The notes beneath the pieces were generated by a model. That model worked only from the letters and a program-made list of their open reading frames with translations, did not search any database and was not told the DNA's origin. Shown piece by piece: positions 55,657 through 64,000 of a stretch of 64,000 bases of DNA. Numbering within the stretch: position 1 is the stretch's first letter; every line of letters begins with the position of its first letter. Source of the stretch: an uncultured Planktomarina sp. (lineage in GTDB: Bacteria > Pseudomonadota > Alphaproteobacteria > Rhodobacterales > Rhodobacteraceae); assembly GCA_905182425.1 (NCBI GenBank), contig CAJJBP010000002.1, forward strand, positions 35,286-99,285, read 5' to 3'. Position numbers and translations under genes: made by a program.

Positions 55657-57102
55657 ATGATACAGGGCGCAGGCTCTAATGTAGGGAAATCAATGCTTGT
55701 GGCAGGTATTTGTCGGGCGTTGGTTTTACGTGGATACACTGTGGCTCCGTTCAAACCACAAAATATGTCCAACAATGCAGCTGTAACCACCGACGGAGGC
55801 GAAATTGGTCGTGCGCAAGCCTTGCAAGCAGTTGCATGTCAAAAAGCGCCTATTGTCGATATGAACCCAGTGCTTCTAAAACCTGAATCTGAAATTGGGG
55901 CACAAGTAATTTTACAGGGGAAAAAACTTACGACCGTGAAAGCACGGGAATACGCCAAACTGAAAACTCAACTTATGCCCAAAGTTTTAGAATCCTATTT
56001 TCGTTTGGCTAAGACCGTAGACTTCATAATTGTTGAGGGCGCAGGGAGCCCTGCTGAGATTAACTTGAGAGCCGGTGATATCGCCAATATGGGTTTTGCG
56101 CAGGCGGCACAAACACCAGTTATTATAATTGGGGATATAGATCGCGGCGGTGTAATTGCACAATTGGTTGGTACAAATGCAATTTTATCCCACGGAGATC
56201 GGGCAAGAATTACCGGGTTTGCAATAAATAAATTTCGTGGAGATACCTCTCTTTTTGACGAAGGCATGACGGCTATTTCAAGGGCAACTCAATGGAAAAG
56301 TATTGGTATTTTACCTTGGTTTGAAAATGCGTGGAAATTGCCGGCAGAGGATGTCATGGACATTGCAAACCGTCCTGGAGGTATTTTAAAAATAGCAGTA
56401 CTTAGACTGGATCGAATTTCGAATTTTGATGATCTTGATCCACTTGTAGCTGAGCCAAACATAACAGTTGAAATAATTGAACCTGGGAGGCCCATTCCCG
56501 GAGATGCAGAATTGGTGATATTACCAGGGAGTAAATCTACCATTAGTGATCTTGAGAACCTGCGAGTAAATGGATGGGATATTGATCTTAAGGCTCATCA
56601 CCGCCGTGGTGGAAAAATACTGGGGATTTGTGGTGGTTATCAAATGCTTGGTGCAGAGATCCATGACCCAGAGGGTATTGAGGGTCTCCCATCTAGCGTG
56701 GCAGGCTTAGGTTATTTGGACATCACTACAATAATGACACCTAAGAAAAACTTATCGTTGGTGAGAGCCCGAACGTTAAAAAATGGCATTGAAGTGAATG
56801 GGTATGAAATTCATATCGGGGTAACTTCCGGCCCAGATTGCGACCAGGGGTGGCTACAAATCGACGGGCGTAAAGAAGGTGCAATTAGTAAAAACGGACA
56901 GGTTCGTGGGTGTTATTTACACGGTTTATTCGCGTCCGACGGTTTTCGGACTGAATATTTAAAAAGCCTGGGCATTAAATCTAGACTGGAAAATTACGAC
57001 GCTAGTATTGATGAAACTTTGGATGAACTAGCAGGTTTTATCGAAAATAATCTAGATTTTAACCAATTAATCCAGTTGGCAAAAATAGTTCCAAAATCGT
57101 AG
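55657..57102 (+). CDS. cobQ: Cobyric acid synthase
   Basis: CobQ amidates four carboxyl side chains of adenosylcobyrinic acid a,c-diamide in B12 synthesis. The dethiobiotin-synthetase-like ATP-binding part has MIQGAGSNVGKSMLVAGICR and APFKPQNMSNNAAVT. The class I glutamine amidotransferase part has LVILPGSKSTISDLE, the nucleophilic cysteine in KILGICGGYQMLG (about residue 325), and the histidine in GCYLHGLFASDG. The annotated ATG at 55657 gives 481 residues. Homologues usually have about five residues before MIQG, which here would need a CTG at 55642, behind a strong GGTGGGGG; the true start is uncertain. No cobalamin riboswitch was seen. Confidence 0.94.
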   Translation: MIQGAGSNVGKSMLVAGICRALVLRGYTVAPFKPQNMSNNAAVTTDGGEIGRAQALQAVACQKAPIVDMNPVLLKPESEIGAQVILQGKKLTTVKAREYAKLKTQLMPKVLESYFRLAKTVDFIIVEGAGSPAEINLRAGDIANMGFAQAAQTPVIIIGDIDRGGVIAQLVGTNAILSHGDRARITGFAINKFRGDTSLFDEGMTAISRATQWKSIGILPWFENAWKLPAEDVMDIANRPGGILKIAVLRLDRISNFDDLDPLVAEPNITVEIIEPGRPIPGDAELVILPGSKSTISDLENLRVNGWDIDLKAHHRRGGKILGICGGYQMLGAEIHDPEGIEGLPSSVAGLGYLDITTIMTPKKNLSLVRARTLKNGIEVNGYEIHIGVTSGPDCDQGWLQIDGRKEGAISKNGQVRGCYLHGLFASDGFRTEYLKSLGIKSRLENYDASIDETLDELAGFIENNLDFNQLIQLAKIVPKS

Positions 57103-57354
57103 TTATTTTAACATCAATCCGGCACTTTGTGAGTGGTTTATATCACATTTACAGAAAATTTCCATTGGAACCAGGACCTTAGCGTTAAGCTTAGGTGGCT
57201 TTGTCACTCCGCAAGTTTACCAATGGCTTGGCTGGTAAGTTATTTTAGGTCCTATTAACCTTTATATGATGCTAACTAGGATTTCCTAAGAAATCTGGAT
57301 ATTATGCTTACTCCAACCAATGAAGCGGTAGGCCTTCACTTCATGCAATCGTAA

Positions 57355-58719
57355 TCAGTTATTTGAGAGGTCCTTCAGCACCCGGGTCAACGCTTGCCCC
57401 TCTAGGCTTTTTTCTGTTGGACCTGTTTTTACCATATTGTAGTATTGCGTTGGATCATAGGTTTTGACCCCCAACTTCAAAGAAGTTGCAGTTAGTTGAC
57501 CCATAGATGCAATCACTGTGTAAGCTGCTATCTGTTCGTCAATACTTGCGGATATACTGCTTGCACGCGCATCCAGAAGCTCCTGCTCTGCGTTTAATAC
57601 ATCCAAGGTCGTACGAGCTCCTAGACTAGCCTCTTCCCGCACACCACGGAAAGCAACGTTGGCAGCTTTTATTTGACGGTCTGTCGCAGCTCCACTTGCA
57701 CGAGCCACGTCAAGAAGAACAAACGCGTTGCGGACAGTTTGATCGATACCGTGCTGCGTGACATGTAGTTGTGCACGCGCTGCATCACGTCTTGCACTCA
57801 AGCCCCGTGTAGCTGAAGCAATCGCACCTCCACTGTAAATCGGCGCACCAAATGTGACAGTAAAACTCTCAGACAGGCCCGAGCCACCATCACTGATAGA
57901 CAAACCAGCAGATGCTGATACCTTTAAATGGTCAGACATTTGAGCTTTTTTAAGGTTTATTTCAGCTGCAGCTATCACGTGCTGCATTTGCTTTAAATTA
58001 GGATGTTGGGACCGAGCCACGGCAATAGCCATGCCCACTGAACTTGGCAAAACTGGTACTGATTTTGGAGCTTCAATATTCCCAGGGTTTCGGCCGACCG
58101 CTGCCCAGAACTCAGCAACTGAGCGATGAAGATCACCCTCTGCTGAAGCCAGTCCAGCCCGGGCACTCGCAAGCCGAGCCTCAGCCAACGCAACATCAGT
58201 GCGCGTTATTTCACCTACTTCAAATCGGTCTTGCGCCGCACGCAATTCTTGAGCAATTAACTCGACGTTCGCGTATCTCAATGCCGAAAACTCCATGGCT
58301 CGACGGTAATTCATGTGTGCGTTTACAGCTCGCATTAGGATGTTCTGCTCAATACCAACCAGCGATTGACGCGTGGCAAGTACGGTCTCTTTTAACGCAT
58401 CAACATTCAACTGCGAGCGACCAGCGTCATAAAGTAGCCAGTCCGCCCGTAAACTAGCACTCACGGAATGAGGATCTATTACTGACGCACCGCTGATGGA
58501 GTATTGTGATGACCAACTTAAGATCGGTTTTAACGCGGCAGTTGCGCCCGCAACGTCTTCGTCCGCCGCTCGCAGTAAAGCGCGATTTTGGGCCAAAAGG
58601 CCACTATTTTGGTAAGCACTACGTAGGGTATCACGCAGCGTTTCAGCTACAGAAAGTCCGGGAGAAGTCAGAACCAAAAAAGCAGCCAAGACTGCCCGAG
58701 AAAATTTCCATCTTACCAT
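57355..58719 (-). CDS. tolC: TolC family outer membrane efflux protein
   Basis: About 454 residues from ATG 58719, giving a clear signal peptide (WKFSRAVLAAFLVLTSPGLS, cleaved after SVA). The frame is open to 58764 with a longer, less typical N-terminus. Two homologous halves of alternating coiled coil and strand follow, with ETLRDTLRSAYQNSGLLAQN and later TVTFGAPIYSGGAIASATRG; VLNAEQELLDARAS sits near residue 395. It is the outer-membrane duct for type I secretion or efflux. Order pcm-tolC is the usual rhodobacterial layout, with pcm just upstream. Confidence 0.92.
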   Translation of the reverse strand: MVRWKFSRAVLAAFLVLTSPGLSVAETLRDTLRSAYQNSGLLAQNRALLRAADEDVAGATAALKPILSWSSQYSISGASVIDPHSVSASLRADWLLYDAGRSQLNVDALKETVLATRQSLVGIEQNILMRAVNAHMNYRRAMEFSALRYANVELIAQELRAAQDRFEVGEITRTDVALAEARLASARAGLASAEGDLHRSVAEFWAAVGRNPGNIEAPKSVPVLPSSVGMAIAVARSQHPNLKQMQHVIAAAEINLKKAQMSDHLKVSASAGLSISDGGSGLSESFTVTFGAPIYSGGAIASATRGLSARRDAARAQLHVTQHGIDQTVRNAFVLLDVARASGAATDRQIKAANVAFRGVREEASLGARTTLDVLNAEQELLDARASSISASIDEQIAAYTVIASMGQLTATSLKLGVKTYDPTQYYNMVKTGPTEKSLEGQALTRVLKDLSNN

Positions 58720-58760
58720 TAGTAAAGCCCCCCAAGAGCTAAAAGAATCATCTAAAAGTT

Positions 58761-59414
58761 TCAAAGTGTAAAATCGTTATATTTTTCAAAACCTGGTAGC
58801 AACGGCGAGAACGCATTGAATGCAAAACGCCACGACAAATGCCCATTGGTCTTGTAACCAATACGAACTGCTCCGTGGCCTCTTTGATTGAAGATCGCTG
58901 CTATTCTCCCTCCGTCATTCAATTGCTCCAGCAATATTTGTGGTATCTCTTCAACAGCACCTTGAAGGATTATAACATCAAACGGCGCATGTTGACCTGC
59001 ACCGTCTGCTAATTTTCCATGAAGGACTGCAACATTAAGTACGCCTTCTGAGGCTAACACAGTTTCAGCCTCAGTTGCCAAATCCTCATTTTCTTCAATG
59101 CCTACTACAGCTTCTGCGAAGTGTCCTAGTACAGCTGACGAGTATCCTATTCCACAACCCAAATCTAGAACTAGTTCGTCACCTTGTATGTCAAGTGAAT
59201 CCAGCATTTTTCCAAAAGTACGTGGTTCAAGAATATGACGTCCACCACCAAGACTTAACAAAGCATCAGCATACGCTGCCTCTTTTTGATCATCCAAGAC
59301 AAACATTTCTCTACGAATGGACAGCATCGCTTCAATGATCGGAAATTTAGTGATATCCGCTGGTCGTATCTGAGTGTCAACCATCGTTGTGCGGCGTGTT
59401 GCATAATCAGACAT
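58761..59414 (-). CDS. pcm: Protein-L-isoaspartate O-methyltransferase family protein
   Basis: A 217-residue SAM-dependent methyltransferase. The N-terminal block is RRTTMVDTQIRPADITKFPI, motif I is LVLDLGCGIGYSSAVLGHFA (about residues 81-100), and VVGIEENEDLATEAE supplies the acidic residue. ILQGAVEEIPQILLEQLNDG is motif post I/II. It is of the Pcm type, which starts repair of isoaspartyl residues, but in this lineage it is always beside tolC and divergent from true Pcm, so the substrate is unverified. Confidence 0.85.
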   Translation of the reverse strand: MSDYATRRTTMVDTQIRPADITKFPIIEAMLSIRREMFVLDDQKEAAYADALLSLGGGRHILEPRTFGKMLDSLDIQGDELVLDLGCGIGYSSAVLGHFAEAVVGIEENEDLATEAETVLASEGVLNVAVLHGKLADGAGQHAPFDVIILQGAVEEIPQILLEQLNDGGRIAAIFNQRGHGAVRIGYKTNGHLSWRFAFNAFSPLLPGFEKYNDFTL

Positions 59415-59534
59415 TTAAAACATTCCTGCAGTCATAAGTTAACAGGGTTATTTCACATGGAGAAAGTAGCTGCAACGGCAAGAACGGCTTGCAGTTAAAA
59501 ACCTGTTAGTATAATGCCAACCTACTAAAACGGC

Positions 59535-59608
59535 GGCGGGTTGGTAGAGTGGTTATGCAGCGGATTGCAAATCCGCGTACACCGGTTCGATTCCGGTACC
59601 CGCCTCCA
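59535..59608 (+). tRNA. tRNA-Cys (anticodon GCA)
   Basis: Acceptor arms GGCGGGT (59535-59541) and ACCCGCC (59598-59604), anticodon loop TTGCAAA giving GCA, a T-arm with GGTTCGATTCC, discriminator T and an encoded CCA. An integrase remnant starts about 200 bases after its 3' end, marking this tRNA as an integration target. Confidence 0.96.
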
Positions 59609-59805
59609 CAACATATTGTAAATCCCCCAAGAAAATAACATCTCAAAACAAGATATTGTTCGCAATTTTCTGTACACAATTCGTACACAAAATATCGGTG
59701 TAGATTTCTATTTTCCTGACGTTAGTTTCATTAAAACAGATGCTTATGGGAATCTGGTTGTGAGCTACGGCGTAAATCGATACAAATTCACAAGAAGCTA
59801 GGCTG

Positions 59806-60206
59806 GATAAACGGGCTGGCAGTGACAACTGGTATGCCCGTCTGACACTGCCAACTGGCAAACGACTGGTTAAAAGCACCAAGACTGAGACTTAGAAACT
59901 GCCAAAGAAGCGGCACTGCGTCTCTACTATGAAGTTGATGCCCGCATTCAAAACAAACTGCCAGCCACTACCCGTAAGTTTGCGGATGTTGCCAACACGC
60001 CATCTCGTATGGAAACAGAAATACGTGAAGGTGTGGGCAAGCAGGCCTACAGAGACTACGTACAGGCGCTCAACAAGTGGCTCATTCCCTACTTTGGCAC
60101 CACTGACATAGCAAAGCTGGATTTGGCTGCTGTCACGCGCGTTTGATGCGTGGCGTACGGCAGCAGAGTGGCAAGGTGCCTGCACAAAGCACCATCAACA
60201 ATCACT
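59806..60206 (+). pseudogene. Tyrosine recombinase (integrase) N-terminal remnant
   Basis: Three frames together give the arm-binding and core-binding domains of a phage-type integrase: AGSDNWYARLTLPTGKRLVK, stop, then LETAKEAALRLYYEVDARIQ and AYRDYVQALNKWLIPYFGTT with DIAKLDLAAVTR, frameshift to FDAWRTAAEW, and frameshift to GKVPAQSTINNH. The catalytic domain (R-H-R-Y) is absent. Position just downstream of tRNA-Cys is classic for an element integrated into a tRNA 3' end. It is inactive. Confidence 0.82.
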
Positions 60207-60297
60207 GCTTTCGAACTTAATAAGTGTGGATGAATCAACCAAACATAGCAACGCAAGTTAAAGTTGGGACTTAGGAAATACTTATTCTATATAAATT

Positions 60298-60850
60298 CTA
60301 TTTATAAAAATTTAAAGCTTGGATAGATGTAGATACAGGTAAGGTTGACCCATCACAAAGAACAGAATTAAAACCTAGCTTGCAATAATTTTCAACAGTT
60401 GAAAATCCGCCAACTTTGCTACCAGCAGCAAAAAAACAACTGTTCTTTATATTTGCGTCATGACATAAGTGCGACCCTTGCCATAAAATGTTCGCATTTC
60501 CAATCTCAACTCTATCTTCTACGATAACATTGGTCATAATGATATTTGCTTCTCCCATTCGCACTGCGCTTGGTAATTTAGACGATATAAGATTAGGAAA
60601 CTGAATTAGGAGGCGATACTCATAATAAAGTTCCAGCCTTAATTCAAGATTTTTATAACCAATTCCAATATATGCTTCGTCAAAATCATTAACATTGATA
60701 TTTTCAATAACATCGACATTACTGTAAATAGTATCGTTTGAGTTTAAAAACCTGCTGTCAGTAACCGCAAAAAAAACTGATGCGCAATTTGGGGAGATTG
60801 TTTTTAATCCAACTTGCAATTGGCCCTATTCCAAAAATCAGAACTTTCAT
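60298..60850 (-). pseudogene. NeuD/PglD-like acyltransferase gene with a frameshift in an A8/T8 tract
   Basis: Most of the gene (60298-60765) encodes a left-handed beta-helix acetyltransferase (MGEANIIMTNVIVEDRVEIG, then LWQGSHLCHDANIKNSCFFA and AAGSKVGGFSTVENYCKLGF). The expected N-terminal nucleotide-like domain, MKVLIFGIGPIASWIKNNLP, lies in a different frame starting at ATG 60850. The frames meet at eight consecutive A bases (60769-60776; T8 on the coding strand); seven would make one continuous protein of about 183 residues. ATG 60850 overlaps the PhyH stop as TAATG, which confirms the start and coupling. NeuD-type enzymes O- or N-acetylate sugars for surface glycans. Confidence 0.78.
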
Positions 60851-61629
60851 TATTCAAGCCCCGATTTATATAACCGCTCCTCTGGTGCAACATAAAATTC
60901 TTCAAGGGTGGCGGGAGTTCTTGTCCAATACCCAAGATATCTTGCTGTTTGGGAACAGAGGTCCACCGTTATTTTATGTTTTTCTATTAAGCGTGGAAAA
61001 TCAAATCGAGTCTTCATATATGGTCGACAAAAATTAATTGTGAGAGCATCTCGCACTCTATTTGAAAAATTCATCCCTGTACGGTGCCAGATACGCGCAT
61101 TAAAAAACAGTGCGTCCCCTGCTTTACAAATCCAACTTTCTTTTTTTTGCTCAAACTCTTCTTCTGTTGGACAGTTTTCCATTTTATGGCTGCCCCGAAT
61201 AAATTGCGTTGCTCCATTCCTGGGAGTGAAGTCATCTAGAGCGATAATCAAGCCCACATTCGTGGTGTAGTTCGGCACAAACCGCGGCGCATCTACGTGA
61301 ATTCTACCACCATAATTACTGGATTGAGGCGGCGCTGAGCTTGATTGAAACGCATAAATAATTGAGTTCTTACAAAAGATATCGTTTAATATTTTATCAA
61401 TTCTGCCCTTTTCCAACACATTGAGAATTTTATTTGAGTACAGAAATGTATTGTGAACCATGTTCGCGTCGGTTCTTTTGACAGTTGGTAGTCGCTCTCT
61501 AAAATAGGCTTCTTCAATTTCGGAAGCTTGTTGCAAGTTTTTTTTTAAATCAGAGACTTCCGGATTTGAAAAAAGATTTGATTCAACATAGATGCCATCC
61601 TCGTTAAAATATTTTGACTTTTCATCCAT
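60850..61629 (-). CDS. Phytanoyl-CoA dioxygenase (PhyH) family protein
   Basis: About 259 residues from ATG 61629; the open frame extends to 61677 but overlaps the gene upstream. The iron ligands HxD are in GRIHVDAPRFVPN (about residue 117), the distal histidine in FFNARIWHRTGMNF (about residue 188), and the 2-oxoglutarate-binding arginine region follows in RVRDALTINFCRPY. PhyH proteins hydroxylate small molecules using iron and 2-oxoglutarate. In a sugar-modification gene set it may act on a glycan precursor. It is intact, overlaps the methyltransferase stop by eight bases, and is coupled to the NeuD-like gene downstream. Confidence 0.82.
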   Translation of the reverse strand: MDEKSKYFNEDGIYVESNLFSNPEVSDLKKNLQQASEIEEAYFRERLPTVKRTDANMVHNTFLYSNKILNVLEKGRIDKILNDIFCKNSIIYAFQSSSAPPQSSNYGGRIHVDAPRFVPNYTTNVGLIIALDDFTPRNGATQFIRGSHKMENCPTEEEFEQKKESWICKAGDALFFNARIWHRTGMNFSNRVRDALTINFCRPYMKTRFDFPRLIEKHKITVDLCSQTARYLGYWTRTPATLEEFYVAPEERLYKSGLE

Positions 61630-62446
61630 GATTTTTGTGCTTTGTACCCAATAGATCAAAATATTTAAATGCAGCAATGGAAAACGGTAAAGCTCTGTTT
61701 AGAACTGAAATGGCGTCTTTTGACAATTTGTTTTGACCAACAATCCAATCCATTTCGAATTTGATGTCCCTGCAGCCTAGCTCATACAATAAATTACACT
61801 CCGCCGTGGGGTCCATTCCTCCATCAACCGTTTTCCCCCGGTTCGCATACTGACAAAGCATCAGCACTTATTCCAAAGGAGGTTAAATAGTGATTTCCGT
61901 TTTCTAAGGCTTTTTGCTTTTCAAGCTTAATTACTTTTTCAGAATGCAAATTCCCTATGTTTGAGTATTTTAGACAGTTCCGCACCCCGACGAAATGAAC
62001 CGGCTGTTAGGAGACAGTCCAAAAAAGAATTTTCCACCAGGCCTCAAAACTCTTAGGACTTCTTTATAGCACTGTGTTCTGTTTTCCAAATGATCCAAAA
62101 ACGAATAACAGGTGACCAAGTCGAATTCACAATCACTAAATGGCAAACCATATGCGCTGGCTAATAAGAATTCGATATCTGGAAATTTTTTCTGGGCTTC
62201 CCTCAACATTCCTGATGAGGCATCAACACCAAATTGCAGTTTAGCATTTCGGTAGCATTCAAAGATAAAACCGTCCCCACAGCCAATATCCAAATGTTTT
62301 ATGACTTTATCACCATAAGTTTGCTCGTTTATCTTGCGCGCAACTTTCGCTATGTTCTCTGGCCGTCTATGTGGACTTTTTTGGTATTCGCCTGCGGCTA
62401 ATAGAGCTTCGTGGACCTCAATATTTGCATCTATGATATCACTCAT
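61622..62446 (-). pseudogene. SAM-dependent methyltransferase gene with two compensating frameshifts
   Basis: The 5' part (62446-61970) encodes a class I methyltransferase: IKHLDIGCGDGFIFECYRNA (SAM motif I), FDLVTCYSFLDHLENRTQCY, and VLRVLRPGGKFFFGLSPN. It then leaves frame near 62010. The next frame supplies QPVHFVGVRNCLKYSNIGNL and EKQKALENGNHYLTSFGISA, and the original frame resumes with CQYANRGKTVDGGMDPTAEC, then CRDIKFEMDWIVGQNKLSKD, to the stop at 61622. All three together give about 275 residues. I read this as one broken gene rather than two small ones, because the pieces are contiguous, and the final stop is coupled to PhyH. Confidence 0.7.
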
Positions 62447-62485
62447 CAACAACATTCCCTATTAACATTTCTTTTCTCTAAAAGC

Positions 62486-62882
62486 TTATATAAGCTTTAT
62501 GTACCTTCCTGCCTCTTTGCCAGCATGAAACAAGGTGTCAACGATTGATACATGGTTGTCAAACTTTTCAGGATTTTGATCCTATTTTTGAATACCTTGA
62601 GAAGTCTACCCAATAAATTTCTATGCCTTTTTTAGTAAAACTTTCTAAATCTAAATAACTTTTAGCAGCAGGACCGCTGATGTAAACTTTAGCATGGCAT
62701 TGCGTGCAAAGCTCAAGTACTCGATCGTTTTTACGCAGCGAAAGTCCATAATCAGTGATATCTTAAATCAATGTGTTGATTAACAACCATTCTTTATAAA
62801 TCGCTTTAATAAATGTTTTATTTAACTCACTAAGAAATTGGTAATCTTTTGGAAAATATGTTTTTTCAATAAAAGGCACAGC
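62486..62882 (-). pseudogene. WbqC family protein gene remnant
   Basis: The frame from 62882 reads AVPFIEKTYFPKDYQFLSEL and KTFIKAIYKEWLLINTLI, then an in-frame TAA. It continues as ITDYGLSLRKNDRVLELCTQ, CHAKVYISGPAAKSYLDLES and KKGIEIYWVDFSRYS. A frameshift leads to EKFDNHVSIVDTLFHAGKEA ending at 62486. The SGPAAKxYLD and SIVDxLFxxG blocks identify the C-terminal half of WbqC, a family found in O-antigen clusters. The N-terminal half is missing. Confidence 0.68.
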
Positions 62883-62892
62883 GCTAACTCAT

Positions 62893-63803
62893 TCAGATGA
62901 GAAACCAGTCTTCTAAAAGGTTGAGAGATGAGCCTAATGATTTAATACGGCATTTCATAACTGGTGGGCCAGTTCTGTCCCGCTGCATTAGACCCGTAAC
63001 TAAACCATCCAAAAGCCTAAACTTAGGTAAAAGAAATGCCTCTGCTCTCAGTGCCAATCTTTATACTTAAGTTTGGGAAAAGTTCGTTAGGCACTTCAAC
63101 ATATGCTACCTTACTACCTTCAACGGTCTCGTTTATGGCACTAGCTATCGAAGAATTTCTAGGGGCTAAAATTACATCCGTAAAATCACGGTTCTAAAAG
63201 CGAATCGAACAGATTATTGATTTTACAAAATTTATTAGCTGCCTCTAGCACTCCTAAATTTTGCAACACCCCTTGTTCTGAGTGACAACAGTCATTCAAT
63301 TGAAAACATCCAATATCTTCTTTTAATAGTTGTTTATAGAACATGAGATCGTCCAACACATACTCATAATGATGGTTGGCATCAATATATATAAAATCTA
63401 AGTCCGTTTGTTGATTTGTTTTTAGCACCTCAAACCCTGCTAAACTATCTGCACGTATGAACTCTACATTATCTTTACCCAAAAATTTTGATTGAGCCTC
63501 TTTGTATATAGCATCATAAGTTTTTTGTTCATCTATTGGGCCACCATAATACCAGTCATAGTCTCCAAGGTAATTAGCCGACCAACTTCGATGAGCCACG
63601 GCGGCGGCAGTCTCGATACCTTTTTCTGCTGACCACGAGTCAATTAAAAACATCTTTTTAGGCTTTAAAAAGTTATACATATTTTCAGCATTATTACCTT
63701 TTAACACACCTACCTCTGCAATTTTTGGATCGATTCCATTAGTTTGATATATCGTTGATAATATTTGATAAAATACGTGCCTGTCTTGATCAATTATCTT
63801 CAT
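62893..63803 (-). pseudogene. SAM methyltransferase (class I, TylF/Methyltransf_24-like) gene, frameshifted in its 3' half
   Basis: The intact 5' frame (63803-63186, 205 residues) has IAEVGVLKGNNAENMYNFLK, FLIDSWSAEKGIETAAAV, and FIYIDANHHYEYVLDDLMFY with the DxxHxY acidic block typical of this methyltransferase group. It ends NLFDSLLEP. Directly after, another frame continues with RDFTDVILAPRNSSIASAIN and VAYVEVPNELFPNLSIKIGT, and a third with LPKFRLLDGLVTGLMQRDRT to a stop at 62893. The total is about 300 codons. The assignment of the last part to the same gene is inference from contiguity and composition. The 5' part alone could still fold. Confidence 0.6.
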
Positions 63804-64000
63804 GAGAGCAATCCTATATTTAATAAAAGTTCCTCACTAACGTTTTCTGCGTAAGTTTGTTAGCTACTAAACTAGTGGATTATTATGGACTTGCTGCAAG
63901 AACTGGACCAAAATTTCGCTTCCAGTATCTGTTTTTGGCTACTATGCTACAAGACAATAATGTGTAGCAAAGCCATATAAAGGGGTTGAAGAAGGAAGAA
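63804..64000. other. A+T-rich right edge of the window, no gene seen
   Basis: No convincing start, RNA or repeat is visible in these 197 bases. A short plus-strand frame from about 63884 lacks a ribosome site and family resemblance. Confidence 0.5.

Noticed and set aside
57103..57354. A short protein-like stretch ending LSLGGFVTPQVYQWLGW on the plus strand
   Set aside because: It has no start of its own, runs back into the end of cobQ in another frame, and matches no family I recognise; treated as chance or debris.
59609..64000. Direct repeat of the tRNA-Cys 3' end (attachment site) inside the window
   Set aside because: No second copy of the T-arm/acceptor sequence was seen; if it exists it lies to the right of the window.

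Overview
The window looks like a chromosomal segment of a marine alphaproteobacterium of the Roseobacter type (Rhodobacterales). The basis is protein-level resemblance and gene mix: a fused DctQM TRAP transporter, an HpsN/ComDE organosulfonate locus, an MttB-family methyltransferase without pyrrolysine, a fused carnitine dehydrogenase/thioesterase, and small DUF3572 and DUF6280 proteins. Base composition is moderately low in GC for that group, as in streamlined pelagic roseobacters. No rRNA, CRISPR array, intact prophage or insertion sequence was seen. Three tRNA genes are present: Glu-UUC, Leu-UAA and Cys-GCA.

Layout. (1) 0-8.6 kb: a beta-hydroxyacid dehydrogenase, a reductive-dehalogenase-like iron-sulfur protein, pirin, TetR, a small lipoprotein, then core hom-glpX-recJ and tRNA-Glu. 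(2) 8.8-14.9 kb: a five-gene sulfonate operon (hpsN, an SDR, a zinc alcohol dehydrogenase, comD, comE). It is divergent from a LacI regulator, with a striking pair of operators between them; an IclR regulator follows. (3) 15-24 kb: a GMC oxidoreductase, TerC, a TRAP transporter with an attenuator-like hairpin between its two genes, an MttB-family methyltransferase, a HAD phosphatase and DUF3572. (4) 24-27 kb: an ECF-sigma stress cassette (sigma factor, small membrane protein, CpxP-like protein, EF-hand protein), then DUF983 and NUDIX. (5) 27-32.5 kb: a carnitine catabolism locus. (6) 32.5-40.9 kb: aldo/keto reductase, ImuA-like protein, MFS, metG, malonyl-CoA synthetase, amidase, tRNA-Leu. (7) 40.9-45.8 kb: a visibly decaying stretch with a TPR protein that has lost its start, an inositol-phosphatase-like protein without key metal ligands, a metR pseudogene, and the 3' scrap of a molybdopterin hydroxylase gene. 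An intact PaaI thioesterase and a DUF2235 protein sit among them. (8) 45.8-59.4 kb: core genes valS, an aminotransferase (frameshifted), a second aminotransferase, an MsbA-like ABC exporter, a glycosyltransferase (frameshifted), ygfZ, efp, DUF6280, cobQ, tolC and pcm. (9) 59.5-64 kb: tRNA-Cys followed by an integrase remnant and an A+T-rich island of surface-glycan-type genes (NeuD-like, PhyH, two methyltransferases, WbqC). All of these except PhyH are broken by frameshifts.

How it fits together. Regions 2, 3 and 5 equip the cell to use small phytoplankton osmolytes and sulfonates: 2,3-dihydroxypropane-1-sulfonate to sulfolactate, sulfopyruvate to sulfoacetaldehyde, methylated amines or betaines, and carnitine to glycine betaine. 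The most notable structures are the two-turn-spaced LacI operators, the IMPase-like protein with a damaged active site beside metR debris, and the tRNA-Cys island full of frameshifted genes. I did not find convincing evidence of a wholly new biological system.
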